Shown here: positions 37,146 to 49,194 of the stretch, one piece after another | How the letters are laid out: each line of letters begins with the position of its first letter | Position numbering within the stretch: position 1 is the stretch's first letter | Source of the DNA: Dipteris shenzhenensis | Taxonomy: Eukaryota > Polypodiophyta > Polypodiopsida > Gleicheniales | Direction: 5' to 3' (one strand) | Assembly (NCBI GenBank): GCA_047967505.1 | Contig: CM106541.1 | DNA: 64,000 nucleotides | Notes under the pieces: model-generated | The model's database searches: none | What the model was told of the DNA's origin: nothing | What the model saw: the letters and a program-made list of their open reading frames with translations, nothing else | Made by a program: the position numbers and the translations under genes

Positions 37146-38905
37146 GCAAATTAATTTCTATGTATTATACATAATTACTAATAAAGTTTAAGCATCTAGG
37201 TATTTTTTAAACTTTAGATCAATTTTATATGCACGTAGGTAAGAGATTCATTACGATCTGTTAAATTGCATTGGATGAACATGAACTTTGCCCTTAAGAG
37301 ATCTAATTCCAAGTTCTTGCTGGAACTTGTCCATATCTACTTGAGGTGGGGGATCTTGATCTCTTGGGCTTCCCCTTCTTCCTCTCATTGATCAGCATAC
37401 TCAATCCCTTCGATCTAGTTCTCTTCTTTGGTGGTCGTCCAAAGTCCTCTTGCTTAAGCTCCTATTTTGGCTATTTACTCATCTCTTTGTTGTTGTTACC
37501 TTTGCACTGGCATCATGCCCTTGCATCTTTTTTTTCTTCATTCACTATGATTTGATTTCCATTGCTCCCATTGTTGACTTCCCTAGTAGGATCACCAAAA
37601 TGTTATGCCAAATCATGTTGTTGCATGTAGGTGCTTTGGTTTGTAGCGGCATGTTGTGCCTTTGCATTCACTTTGGGTGTGTGTGGTAGGTAGCTATTTC
37701 TAGATGGCTAGATGATGCTATCCTTCGTAAACAATGCATGACTGCTAATCATATGTAGTATGGAAGGGAATATTAGGGCAAGGGGAAAACATTTAACCTA
37801 GAAAAAAGAGAGAAAGTACACAATTAATTGGAATTGAAGTACTCTTTCATCAGCCCCAATGGGTGAGGAGAATGATGTGAACATCTCTTTAGACACACTT
37901 TACGCATACAAGTTGCAATGACAAAAAGACTAAGGGGATCTACAAACTTATATACAAGACATCTAACATTGTATGGTGGGTACTAGCCACTTGCATTTAC
38001 AATCATTTACACATACTTGTCAAAAGGGTAGGTTTCATTACTTGGGCATCAAACATTATTGGCACTCCTAGCATGACCATCAAATCCTTTGACAACTTTG
38101 GACCCCCCCCATCTCGCCCTTGTTGTTTACAACAATCACTCTTGGGTTCAGTTTGATGAAGACAATGTTAACTTGTGTGAAGGGGAACCTCCCACTTCAC
38201 CTTGCCCTTGCTCGATCCCATCCTTCACTCTTGTGTCTTTTGTTCACTACTTGCTCTTCATTTGTTCATGCTCGAACTTAATTGAATCATCGACATATCT
38301 ACTTGGGGGTTCAACATGGAGCATGCACATTTTCTCAATTTCCACTGTGCATGCTACATAAGTGCCAAAAAATTATGCATCAGTATGCTTATACAGTATC
38401 TACATGTCTTCAATAACTTTACATAGACATTTTTTCAGCAGGTCCCATACACTCGCAAAGTCTCATAAGGTTTAAACACCATTTATATGTGGGGGCATGC
38501 ATATAATTTCATTTTTAACAATGCATGGTGCACATGAGTGTGCCATGAAATTTTACACAAATCTTGAAATGAGTAAGTCCCATATACTTGCAAATTTTCA
38601 TAGGGCTTCTACATTATTTGGATGGTGGAATGTGCACAATTTTTATTTTTGATCATGGATGATCCAAATTGTCAAGAAATTAAGCATTGGCATGATCATA
38701 CCATGCATTGGCTCACATTAAAAAGCTCGCCAAAAGATTTTTCCTAGTGAGAAGAGGGGGGATGATGCCCTTGCTTGTGAGAAGTGTGTGGAGGATTCAA
38801 TGGAAAGGTAGTGGAGGATCCTGAGGCTCCCTATTATGCTAAGGCATTAGATAAAAAATCACTAGGATGATTCTTCCCCCTACCAGATGCTGAGGTGCTA
38901 TAGAG
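37146..38905. other. Anonymous spacer upstream of element A
   Basis: No gene recognised. Contains a 32-base exact inverted match to the foldback end at 12465 (38711-38742), and loosely repeated gcatggtgcacatgagtgtg-type blocks around 38480-38700. A C run at 38102-38109. The 5 bases before element A are tagag. Confidence 0.45.
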
Positions 38906-39257
38906 TGTTGAGATATCGAGCTCCACTCGTGATATGCCAGGGTGACCGTTGTGCATTTATGTCATCGACTTGTTAGCTACAGATGCAGTTGGTACACTGC
39001 CCATGAATAATAGTTGGATGATAGCTATTATTATGTACTCTAGTTCGTGGCTCAGTTAGTATGCCACCTTAGTTAGCTGAGTTTGGTTTGAGACCCACAT
39101 ATAGGGTTCTTCTATTTCTTTGTACTAGAGTTCTTTTGGCTTTCACAACTAAGAAGAGGAAAACTGTTTTCAACCTCCACCTTTGTGTGTATTCCCCCAT
39201 TATGTATGTGAGAAAGCCGCAAGTGAGACTCCTTCCTTCTCTCCCACTATCTTCACA
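38906..39257 (+). repeat. Element A 5' LTR
   Basis: 352 bases, starting tgttgagatatcgag and ending ctatcttcaca, immediately before the primer site. Same length as, and closely similar to, the element B LTR at 54912-55263. Homology between A and B starts exactly at this TG. Confidence 0.92.
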
Positions 39258-39270
39258 TGGTATCAGAGCC
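39258..39270 (+). promoter_or_regulatory. Element A primer-binding site
   Basis: tggtatcagagcc, a perfect plant copia initiator-Met tRNA primer site directly after the LTR. Confidence 0.95.
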
Positions 39271-39801
39271 TGATTCGTGGTAAGGAGCTCAAGAAAGTAA
39301 ACCAAGTTTGCGGTGTCCTGGTAAGAGGATCAGTGTTGCTTTCCTTTTTCGAGTTTGGGAGCAAATCTCTACAGGTAGCACAACTGCAAAGTGCAAGAGT
39401 CCATTGTCTCAGATTGAGATGCCCTTCATGGTATGGCGAGAGGGTAGTATATGCTGCGGGAATAGGCGAAGCCCTCAGTGACTTTATTTTTCTGATTCGA
39501 GGCCATTTCGGGGCCTGTTTTGGAGGCGGAAGTTCTCTGTAAGCACTGAGAAAAAGGCCCTGTTTTTGTTGTGCGACCACTGCTCTACAGGTCGGTGAAA
39601 ATTTGTCGTAGAAATTCCATCGTATGCCTGTGCGCAGAGATATTGGGAGTTATAGAATCATCCTTATTGCCTGTTGATGCAAAATCATCACTAGGAAGTG
39701 ACTGTGTGGTCAAATACCACTTTTGTTAGTTTTGTAGATTTGCCCTTGTGAGGCAGAAGCTTTGTTTTTTGCAGTGACAGAATATTTTGCAGTGTTCTGT
39801 A

Positions 39802-40945
39802 ATGGCGTCTGATTCTCTTTCATAGAATGTCACTGAAAATCTTGACAAGAACAACTTCCAAGCATGGAAGTTTAGAATGACGAATTTCCTTATGGGAAAA
39901 GGCAATTGGGAGTTCATTATAGGAAATGAAGAAGAACCAATTCTTCCTAATGTTCCCAATCAATAGGAAATGCAGGCATTTAAAGGATGGCATGAGAGAG
40001 CCAGAAAAGTTATGTACTCGCTGTCTATCAGTATTTCAGATTCTACGATTGTGCATATTCAAGATGCAAGTATGCCAAAGTAGGCATGGGATACTTTGGC
40101 AAAAATGTACAGCACAAATATGCAAGCCAGGAAAATGTACTCAAGCAAGAGTTGCACAATGTGTAGAGAGAAAATATGAGCATCAATGAATACCACATGA
40201 AGGTGAAGAAAATTGCAGATGCACTTGCTTCCATTGGGTCACTAGTGGAAGATGATGATCTAGTTTCTGTGACCTTGAATGGTCTAGGAAAGGATTATGC
40301 ACAGTTTCGGACATCCATTGCTGTCCGTGAAAAATTTCTTGATTTTGAGGAGTTGTTTGCTCTTCTAATTTTTTAAGAGCAGAGAAATGGTGGTGCATCT
40401 TCTTCAGGAGGGACTTCAAAAGAAACTGTCTTCTACTCAAATGCTAGAAGAGGTAGAGGTAGATGTAGAGGAGGCTGATCTGGAGGCCATGGTAGAAATC
40501 AAAATATGCAGCAAACTCAAGAAAACCAGTCCTATGGAGGAGGATGTGGTAACTCTAGAGGCAGGGGGAGCCAAAGAGCTCGTGGTGGATGGCAGAGAGG
40601 CCAAAATGCAAACATCAATGTTGAATGCTACTACTATGGTAAAATGGGTCACATGGCTAAAGACTGCTATAAAAAGTAGAATGACATCATGAATGGAAAA
40701 TTGCAGCAAGGGAATTATGCATCTTCTAGTAGACAGGGTGATGACAGAAATGAGCATCTGTTTATGGCGCAGCACATGACCAATTCTGTAACAAGTGCAG
40801 AGAAGAAAGCAATGATGTGTGGTATGTTGACTCAAGTACATCAAACCACATGACAGGTCATGCAGAATGGATGCAAGATGCAAGGAAAATAGAAAGACCA
40901 GGATTTGTGAAGACTGGTCATGATACTGCACATCCTATTGTGTAG
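39802..40945 (+). pseudogene. Element A gag and protease region, broken
   Basis: The start ATG at 39802 is followed within eight codons by a stop. The gag then reads FQAWKFRMTNFLMGKGNW (UBN2-type copia gag), with more stops, to KIADALASIGSLVEDDDLV and a Gly/Arg-rich tail. The zinc knuckle at about 40626-40667 reads CYYYGKMGHMAKDC: the second Cys is Tyr. The protease region (SNHMTGHAEWMQDA) is frame-shifted around 40800. An in-frame TAG at 40943-40945 is shared with element B. Confidence 0.88.
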
Positions 40946-42833
40946 ATTGGTAAAATTCCTTTGTCAATGCAGGATGGAAAAAAGAAATACCTGTCTGATG
41001 TATTTCATGTCCCGAATATCACGAAGAACTTGGTTTCTGTTGGTCAAATGGTTGAGTAGGGCTTGCACGTCAGATTTAATCCTCATGGATGCTTTGTTGA
41101 GGATATGAAAAATAACGGTCGCTTGATAGCAAAAGGAAAGAAGAAGGGCAGGATGTTTACGTTGGATATTGTTGCAAGATTGCCTAAATTTAAGGTTGCA
41201 GAAATGCATAAGGTATGCGAAGCTTGTCAATTTGGAAAACAGGCAAGGAAACCATTTCCTAGACATGTTCAAGAGAGTAAGAAGCCATTGGAATTAATCC
41301 ACTCTGATGTGTGGACTACTAAAGCTGCATCTTTTGGAGGCTATCATTATTTTGCCACTTTTATTGATGACTACAGCAGAAAAGTTTGTGTGTATTTTAT
41401 GAAAAAGAAAAGTGAAGTGTTTGGGCATTTCAAAGCTTTTAATGCTATGGTTGAAAAAGAAACAGGCCTGCAAATAAAATGCCTAAGGTCAGATGGAGGG
41501 GGAGAGTACCTCTCAAATGAGTTTGCAAGATTCCTGCAGGAGCATGGCATAAAGCAGTAATATTCATGCAGTCATACCCCATAGCAAAATGGACTTGCAG
41601 AAAGGAAAAACAGGCATATTGGAGAGGTATCTCGGGCTATGCTAAATGAAAAAGACCTACCAGATTATTATTGGGCTGAAGCAGTTGCTACAGCAGTTTA
41701 CATAATGAACAGGTCTCCCACTATAGCAATACATGGCATAACACCAGAGGAGATATATACTGGTAGGAAACTAGATATTTCTCATGTGAAAATTTTTGGT
41801 TGCATTGCTTATGTTCATGTGCCAGATGAGTTGAGGTCCAAGTTGGATCCAAAAGCTAAGAAGTGCATCTTTATTGGTTATTCTCTGCAGTAGAAAGGGT
41901 ATAGATGCTATAACCCTTCTACTTGTAAGTTTATAGTGAGCAGAGATGTTTTTGATGAGATGAGCAGCTGGTATAAACCACTAAATGTGATTGATGATGT
42001 AGATGCACAAAATGGTAATGCTACACAGAATTCACAGTAGCAATCACAAAATATTAGTGGACTTGGAGTGTCCTCTAATAGTGGTTCGCATACTTCGCCA
42101 TGGATAGGCAGATTGAGATTAGGAGAATCTCCTCAAAGAAATGCAGATAGTGGTATGCAGGTATCATCAAAAGGAAAAGAGAAGGTAGATCAACCCATGT
42201 TTGATGTGAATGTAGGTCACTCTTATGTGGATGGTGAATCTAGTGGCTCAGAACAGAGCATTGATGATGAGTTGGGTATTCCTTCTGTTGTTACACCTGG
42301 AGTAAGGAAGACCAGGGATGTTTTGAGAGCAGTTGGAAGTGAGCCTATTTTGCACAGGTCTACCAGAGCTAGGTATCCTGTGGATAGGCTGAAATATGAT
42401 GGATTTACAGCCATTCACTATGCCTATATGGTCAAAGTGATACAGGAACTAGAACCCACTTCTTTTGAGCAAGTCATGGGAAAAGAAAAATGGGAGAAAG
42501 CCGTGGATGAAGAAATGGATGCCTTGGAAGTAAATGCTACATGGGAATTGGTGCCTTTGCCTAAAGACAAGAATGCAATTGGCTGTAAGTGGGTTTATAA
42601 GGTGAAGCACAATGCAGATGGTTCTGTAAACAGATACAAGGCAAGATTAGTTGTCAAAGGGTATGTACAGACATATGGCATTGATTATGAAGAAACATTC
42701 AGTCTGGTTGCAAGGATGGCAACGGTAAGAGCAGTCATTGGTATGGCTGCATCAAAGGGATGGTCTTTACATCAGGTCTTTACATCAGATGGATGTAAAG
42801 AATGCCTTATTGCATGGTGATTTGTAAGAAGAG
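40946..42833 (+). pseudogene. Element A integrase and N-terminal reverse transcriptase, broken
   Basis: Contains GAG-pre-integrase remnants, CEACQFGKQARKPFP, LELIHSDVWTTKAASFGG and FATFIDDYSRKV of the integrase core, then LAERKNRHIGEVSRAML, IFGCIAYVHVPDELRSKLDP, and the reverse-transcriptase start [19 protein letters not shown]. Relative to element B about 130 bases are deleted at about 41166, removing the HxxxH part of the pre-integrase block (IWHKRIGHV in B). Stops at 41558, 41891, 42038 and 42825 are shared with B. It is cut at 42833 by element C. Confidence 0.92.
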
Positions 42834-43004
42834 TGAGAGTGGTCTCAACGGAAGCAAGAATGGAAGAGGGAGAGAGAGAAACAGAGAGCCACACAAGTTT
42901 TGGTGGGTGCAGAACCACCCTAATCTTCTTTTTCATTCATTTATAGATGTGTTTGGGTATTGTACATAACCGGGGTAAATGCACAGTGACCTCTAACCCC
43001 CACA
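42834..43004 (-). repeat. Element C 3' LTR (left)
   Basis: 171 bases, plus-strand tgagagtggtctcaa...cccccaca. The adjacent inner bases acctcccactt (43005-43015) are the PPT, read AAGTGGGAGGT on the minus strand. Confidence 0.95.
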
Positions 43005-43161
43005 ACCTCCCACTTAAAGGACAATGTTCCTTTAAGGGAGAACAACCAGTGAGCATAGTATCCAATGCCCATCAATACACGACAATACTCAAACTGCTAA
43101 CTAGGTAGACTCTTCGTCAGCATATCTACAGGGTTATCATCTGTATGAACCTTGACAAGCT

Positions 43162-44155
43162 CTATGCACTTGTCCTCAAAAGTACCACCCTGATGAAATG
43201 GTACCTGACCTCAATGTGTTTGGTCTTTGCATGAAAGACTGGATTCTGTGCGAGCTGAATAGCACTCATGGAATCACTATGGAATGTCGGTACACCTGTA
43301 TGAATCCCCAAATCTCCCACTAGCCGATCAAGCCATATAGCCTCCTTGCAACACTCTGTGGCTGCAACATACTCAGCCTCTGTGGTAGACAAAGCAACGC
43401 ACTTCTGTGCACGACGACACTGCACCACTTGCAAAGATGAACACATAACCAGAAGTGGATCTCCTACTATCCACATGCCCTGCATAGTCTAAATCTGTGT
43501 ACCCAAGTACATGCATGTCTCCTCTACCAAAGCATATGCACATCTCCTTGGTACCCTTCATGTACCTCATGATGCACTTAACTGCCTCCCAATGCCTCTT
43601 TCCTGGATTAGCCATATACCGGCTAACAACTCCCACTGCAAATGCAATGTCTGGTCTAGTAACTATCATAGCATACATAAGACTCCCAAGTGCTGATGCA
43701 TAAGGAACCTTGGCCATCATGGCCCTTTTCTCATCTGATTTGGGACTATCTGTATGACTCAGTTTCACATATGGAGGCAATGGAGTACTCACTACCTTCC
43801 CCCCCTCCATATTGAAATGCTGCAATACTTTTGTAACATACTCTTTTTGTGAAAGCCAAAGGAGTTTCCTACTCCGATCACGCATGATGCGCATACCAAG
43901 AATATGTCCTGCAAGTCCCAAATCCTTCATATCAAAGGCCTCATGCAACTTTGCCTTTAATGCATCTAGCTCATAAGTATTCTTGCTAGCCAATAGCCTA
44001 TCATCCACATATAGTGCCAAGATTATCAGGCTATTATCCTTAGCCCTTTTAGTGTAGAGGCAGTGATCAATTTCACTTTTTCTAAAACTCTGGGACTGAA
44101 TGAAAGCATTAAACTTTTGATACCATTCTCTAGGTGCTTGCTTAAGACCAGAGAA
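43162..44155 (-). pseudogene. Element C reverse transcriptase C-terminal half and RNase H, broken
   Basis: Minus strand from GLKQAPREWYQKFNAF (about 44150) through LALYVDDRLLASKN (catalytic YVDD kept), DMKDLGLAGHILGMRI, SALGSLMYAMIVTRPDIAFA and the RNase H blocks GYTDLDYAGH, LSTTEAEYVAA and HAKTKHIEVRYHF. A frameshift at about 43390-43430 separates the two parts (43373-44185 and 43162-43485). The sister D lacks this frameshift. The 5' end of the homology is the deletion joint. Confidence 0.93.
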
Positions 44156-45065
44156 CGTCATTGTCACTATCATGTGTGATTGCATTGATCTCCTCGATCT
44201 TCACTTTTCCTTTGTCTTCCCTTGGACTCTCTTCCTTTTGATTTGCACCCCAATTTGCATTCTTTTTCTTATCCTTTTGATCTCTTTTCAGTTTGTAGCA
44301 ATCCTTTTTCATATGGCCCTTCTTGCCACAGTGGTAACACTCAATGTTCCGTGCCTTGGATTTGCTACGAGACTTCCCTCTTTCTTGGGACTTCCCCCTG
44401 AACTGTGATCTGCCCCTTTGCACATTTAAGGCTGCATCCTACTTGTTGCCGTCCATAGACTTCCGTCTAATCTCCTCGGCCAATAAGCTACGCACAACGT
44501 CATCAAATTTCAGTACTCCACCAGGTGCAGAGTTACTGATAGCTGTACGGAAGGTATCCCATGAGGATGGCAATGAACATAAGAGAAATATTGCCTTAGT
44601 CTCCGCATCAAAATTCATCTTCTGAGCCTGAAGCTGGCTGAAAATAATATTGAATTCATTCAAGTGAGAAGGAATGGAGACCCCTTCCTTCATCTGCAGC
44701 TCAAACAACCTCTTCGTGAGGTAAACTTTATTAGAGGCACTTTCCTTCTCATAAGTGGCACATAGTTTTTTCCACAAATCTTCCGTAGTCTGCTCATTTA
44801 CTACTATGAAATAAGCTGACTCTGCAAGATGAAGTCTAATAGTAGACTTTGCTAATGCATCCAACTCATTCCAATCATCCTCAGACATATTTGCAGGCTT
44901 AGCTTCAATCCCTGCCAAGGGTTTAATCTGCTTCTTTTGAATAAGCACATCCCTTATCTGTTCTTTCCACAAAGAAAATTTTGTCCCATTAAACTTTTTA
45001 ATGCTAAAAAACTCCTTTTCAGACATGGAAGAGGATGCCATGATGTAAATAAAGCAAAATCCCAA
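44142..45065 (-). CDS. Element C gag polyprotein (UBN2-type) with zinc knuckle, one in-frame stop
   Basis: From 45065 the frame is open for 208 codons to a TAG at about 44440. It begins MGFCFIYIMASSSMSEKEFF; the internal MASSS is the likelier start. It carries KFNGTKFSLWKEQIRDVL, the UBN2 body (TIRLHLAESAYFIV, LWKKLCATYEKESASNKVYL) and LLAEEIRRKSMDGNK. After the single stop the same frame continues with a basic tail, the knuckle CYHCGKKGHMKKDC, and ends at DSDNDVLWS, where the deletion joint begins. The gag would form the virus-like particle. Only one nonsense codon makes this the best-preserved retroelement frame in the window. Confidence 0.88.
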
Positions 45066-46478
45066 ATGCTAGTGCCTATAAGAGAGAATCACACCAAATA
45101 CCAGGTGCACCCAAATGTGTATGCCACAATAGAGTGAAATATCACCAAAACTCATGTCTCAAAGCATCTGACTCATGTGCATAGACTATGCATCCATATG
45201 AGCAAATCTGGCCCAAAAGAAAATGCCAACTGCAATGGCAATCCAGAATGCCAATAAGTGCCAAATGACTCAAGCATAAACACCGTCCACTGGCATATGC
45301 ATTAATAATATCTCATCCAAGAGAGCATAGCACTATCAGTGCATCACCTGCAATGTGTCAAAGCTGTCCCTCAGCATAAAATAGCATCCATGTGCAAAGC
45401 GTCCATAAAAATAGCATCCCACAAGGCAATTTGGGCCTATCAGCGCATCCAATAAGGACCACAATGCATCCAAATGGCCTATAAATCATCAACTGCAACC
45501 CAATGCACACCACGAATGAGCGCACATTGCTCAAACTGCAACCAAAGTGATTTGCATAAGGTATGCTCAAGAAATCATAGTCCCACAATAATGACTGCTA
45601 CTAAAAATAGAACCTGAGATGCCTCAAAACATGGGCACCATTGCATAATCGGACTCAGCAAGAAAATCTGCAAATATCTCTCTTCTGTTGGAACTCCAAA
45701 ATCCCAACCGATGAGTGAGAAATGCGAGTCAACACTTATCCACTGCCATGTGGCATAAATCTAAGGTTTCAAAACCTTAGAATGAAAAAATGCATAACAG
45801 AGAGATGAAATCGAGTATAGAGAGATCTATAACTCTGAAAATCCTCCACCGAATCACACAAGAACTGATACGTAAGGGTCTTTGGGCATCCAGAACGCAA
45901 TGGGACAGATGGTTTTGGAAACCTGGTCTCAATCACTGCGTCTAACACATGGATTGAAAAACGTTTTTGGAAAAAAAGCTATTTGTAAACTCCATTGGAG
46001 TGCGAATGATGAGCAACATAGAACTCTTAGGACCTCCTGAGTCCACCGGAACTGACAGATCTACAAATGGTTGCTCCAAGCTTGAGTTCTAACACCCGGG
46101 TAGAAAAACGCAGAAACTGACACAGTGAGTCACAAATCCAATGAAATGATTCCAGATTCAAGAATAAAGGTGTTTCCAAGCTCCTGAAGTGAAGTGGACA
46201 CCAAAAGCAAGCAATAGTTGCCTCTACAAGTCAATACGGAGTCTCTGTCATCGAGTGGAGCAGGGAAAGCTCAAAAAATGTCTTTTTCTTTGAAAACACT
46301 TAACAGGCTCTCAAAACCACTTCGCAAAACCAAAGTGACTTTTCCAAAGGTTCCTCCAAGGTCTCTGCACACTCGGATGCAAGTAAAGTCACCCACAAAG
46401 CTTCGCACAGAGCTTCTCCTTCCTCCCACAGAGCTGCTGAGCTTCTAGGCATTCACGCACGCTTACTAGATCACCCGA
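45066..46478 (-). other. Element C untranslated leader
   Basis: About 1.4 kb between the primer site and gag with no coding capacity that I recognise. Such long leaders are common in plant LTR elements. A short plus-strand ORF (46218-46448) has no domain. Confidence 0.6.
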
Positions 46479-46490
46479 GCTCTAATACCA
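46479..46490 (-). promoter_or_regulatory. Element C primer-binding site
   Basis: The minus strand reads TGGTATTAGAGC two bases after the LTR end: the initiator-Met primer site with one C-to-T change. Confidence 0.9.
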
Positions 46491-46492
46491 GT

Positions 46493-46663
46493 TGAGAGTG
46501 CTCTCAATGGAAGCAAGAACGGAAGAGGGAGAGAGAGAAACAGAGAGCCACACAAGTTTTGGTGGGTGCAGAACCACCCTAATCTTCTTTATCATTCATT
46601 TATATATGTGTTTGGGTATTGTACATAACCGGGGTAAAGGCATAGTGACCTTTAACCCCCACA
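46493..46663 (-). repeat. Element C 5' LTR (right)
   Basis: 171 bases, plus-strand tgagagtgctctcaa...cccccaca. It differs from the left copy at only a handful of positions, so C is younger than element E. Confidence 0.95.
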
Positions 46664-46668
46664 AAGAG

Positions 46669-47390
46669 GTCTTTATGGAGCAGCCACCAGGTTATGTTCA
46701 TGCTGTTCATCCTAAGTTTATTTGCACATTGAAGAAAGCCTTGTATGGCTTGAAGCAAGCACCTAGACATGGTTTGACAAGATAGAACAGTATCTTGTCA
46801 CTATTGGCTTTCAAATTTCCAAGGTAGATTTCTCACTTTATGTGAGAAAAACAGAGAAAGGTATTATGCTGCTTGTCATTTATGTTGATGATTTGATCAT
46901 CACAGGTGATAGTGATGAAGATATCCTTCATGTGAAAATGCTATTGAAGTAGAAGTTTGAGATGAAGTATTTGGGAGAGTTGCGTTATTTCTTGGGCCTT
47001 GAGGTGATTAGATCACCAAGTGGGATACGGCTCTTGTAGAGGCAGTATGGATTGGACATGCTGTCCAAATATGGGATGACAGGTTGTAAGCCTATTTCAG
47101 TTCCTTTGGAGCAGAATGTGAAGTTGAGCGCAGATGCAAGTGAGCTTCTGGAAGACCCTACTATGTACAGACACATAGTAGGAAGTTTGATTTATATGAC
47201 TATTACTAGGCCAGATTTGAGCTATGCTGTTGGATTGGTAAGTCAGTTTATGCAGGCTCCAAGGAAACCGCATTCGGATGCGGCTAGACGCATACTCAGG
47301 TATGTGAAGTCCACATTGCAGTATGGACTCTTTTATGAGACTGGGGTTCAGATACAGTTGCATGGATACACTGATGCTGATTGGGCTGGT
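46669..47390 (+). pseudogene. Element A reverse transcriptase C-terminal half, broken
   Basis: Continues the frame interrupted at 42833: [31 protein letters not shown], a frameshift at about 46765, VIYVDDLIITGD (YVDD at 46881-46892), LGELRYFLGLEV, GSLIYMTITRPDLSYAVGLV and HGYTDADWAG, where insertion F cuts it at 47390. Stops are also present near 46950 and 47038. Confidence 0.93.
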
Positions 47391-47750
47391 GTGATGCCAA
47401 AAATTGATATTTTTAATTTGACATTGGTATTGTTTTTTTCTATGTTTGATAAGAGTTTGAGTATCAAGTGATAGCCTAGTGGCTCTCACTTATTTCTATT
47501 TTCTATGATATTGTATGGGATTGAGAGGATGAGTGGAATGGGTCATTGTAAATACCATAGGTATGAATTATAAATACCTTGGTATGGGGTGAGAGTTATT
47601 TGTGTATTGGATATTATGGAGTTTTTAGACAATAGGAAGAGTGAGTCATATAAAGAGGTGGGCTCATGTCCATGTGCTCCAATAATATAAGAGAGGCCAC
47701 ATGCCAAGCATGTGGACGGCATGTGGAGGAGTGTGAAGTCAAGAGGAATC

Positions 47751-48442
47751 TGTAAGAAAATAGTACGCAGCGGAAGATAACAACAAAACGCAAGTACACG
47801 ATGGAAAGCTGGAGAGAATACAAAAATTCTGATATACCAAACTGCTGATACAACTGATGGTTGGCTGTCCACCCGTGCGCTCTACAGACAGAGCTTCGAT
47901 GGTGATCTAGACAGATGCTGGACGGAGGACTATGAGCGTGAAGAACTGGTGATCTGATGATAGGGGGTGGCCAACTATATAGTGTAAGTGGTTGACGGTC
48001 GGCCCTGTAATAGGCAGTCGGCCTAATAGACAGTCGGCCTGGAAGACCACCGACCCTTCAGAAAACATGCCGGCGGGCAGATGAAGGATCGCGCATAGGT
48101 CATACCGTCGGGCCTGGGGCTACCAGTAGCCCCCGGACCCTGCCGCTGGGGGCTTTGCCCCCAGACCCCCACCGGGGGCCTGCGCCCCCTGGACCCCCTG
48201 CTATCGGGGGGCTGTCGCCCCCCCGAACCCCCCCTTTTTGCAGACGGGTATCTACTCTTGGCTCCTAAGCCGTCTCATAACCATCTGGTCTACTCTAAGA
48301 CCCCTTCCAGTGTCTAAACTGGGGATCCCTCCCAATATTTGATACCCATCATGGCTTCTCCTCATATGGGGGCCTTACAACATTGGGTACACAGAATATT
48401 GGTGGGTTACATGAGAGGTGGACATTTGAGCTAACTCTAACA
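47751..48442 (-). repeat. Solo LTR of a copia family related to element E, nested in F
   Basis: 692 bases with termini tgtaagaaaat and aactctaaca, and an exact 5-bp duplication gaatc (47746-47750 and 48443-48447). The order of blocks matches element E LTRs, including a GC-rich hairpin block (about 48110-48235) and 32 identical bases at 48350-48381 (catggcttctcctcatatgg and the 12 after). By that comparison it lies antisense. No internal sequence remains, as after LTR-LTR recombination. Confidence 0.93.
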
Positions 48443-49194
48443 GAATCCTTCTAGAACTCCTATGTGGAATAAGGAGGATGTGGACATGTGGAAAAGAGAG
48501 GGTCCCTATGGGCTCCATGTGAGGAGACTCTTGAATTTCTCAATATTTTAAGAGTCTTGAGCATCTTGTGATGGGACACATGGCAAGAGTAGCCAAAAAG
48601 GACATGGATGGTGACATACGTGCTTATGTGATTGATGGGGAAAGGCATCTACAGGTAGCAATTGTAATGGGTGAAGGAGGGTTACAAAATCTCTATAAAA
48701 GGAGCCCTCCTCTCCTTAGTTCATCAATCTCTTCCACCATTAGGCCTCATGTTGCTGTAGCTCTAGTCTCCCTAAGCCTTCTCTCCCTCTTGTAGATATT
48801 CTCTTATGTAGACTCTTGAGTCCATCTCTCTCTAGTTTATTCTCTCTCTATGAGTAGTCTTGGAGCTTCCTCTCCCTCTTGTATGTATGAAACCTCTTCT
48901 TCTCCCTTGTTTTTATAGTGTTGGAGTGGATTCTTACCCTATTGGTAATGAAGGTCACTTCAGGTTCTCTCTCTCTTGAGTGTCTCTTCCCTTTTCTTTC
49001 TTTCAAAGCCTTAAAAGTTCTTTCTATTCGGTTGCTCACTGTGCACACATGGTCCATCTGTTTCCCGAGCCACCATGAAAACTTCTTCCCCTCTTCTACA
49101 CAAAATCTATGAGGGGTGGATCGTTAATGAAGGTGGAGTCTTGAGGGAGAATCCTGCTTAGGCGAAATTAGCATGGGTGGAGGGCAGTTTTCAT

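Larger units (their letters stand above)
42834..46663 (-). mobile_element. Element C: internally deleted antisense copia element nested in element A
   Basis: 3830 bases, bounded by 171-base LTRs and an exact 5-bp duplication aagag (42829-42833 and 46664-46668). Minus-strand order: 5' LTR (right), primer site, ~1.4 kb leader, gag with zinc knuckle, then a direct jump to the second half of reverse transcriptase and RNase H, PPT and 3' LTR. Protease, integrase and the first half of reverse transcriptase are absent, so it is non-autonomous. The sister element D (58559 onward) still has the integrase and more of the reverse transcriptase. Confidence 0.95.

Noticed and set aside
37590-37640. ggatcaccaaaatgttatgcc as a minus-strand LTR end with primer site
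   Set aside because: Superficially like an LTR/leader junction, but no second LTR, no matching tRNA primer string that I can name and no retroelement protein nearby.
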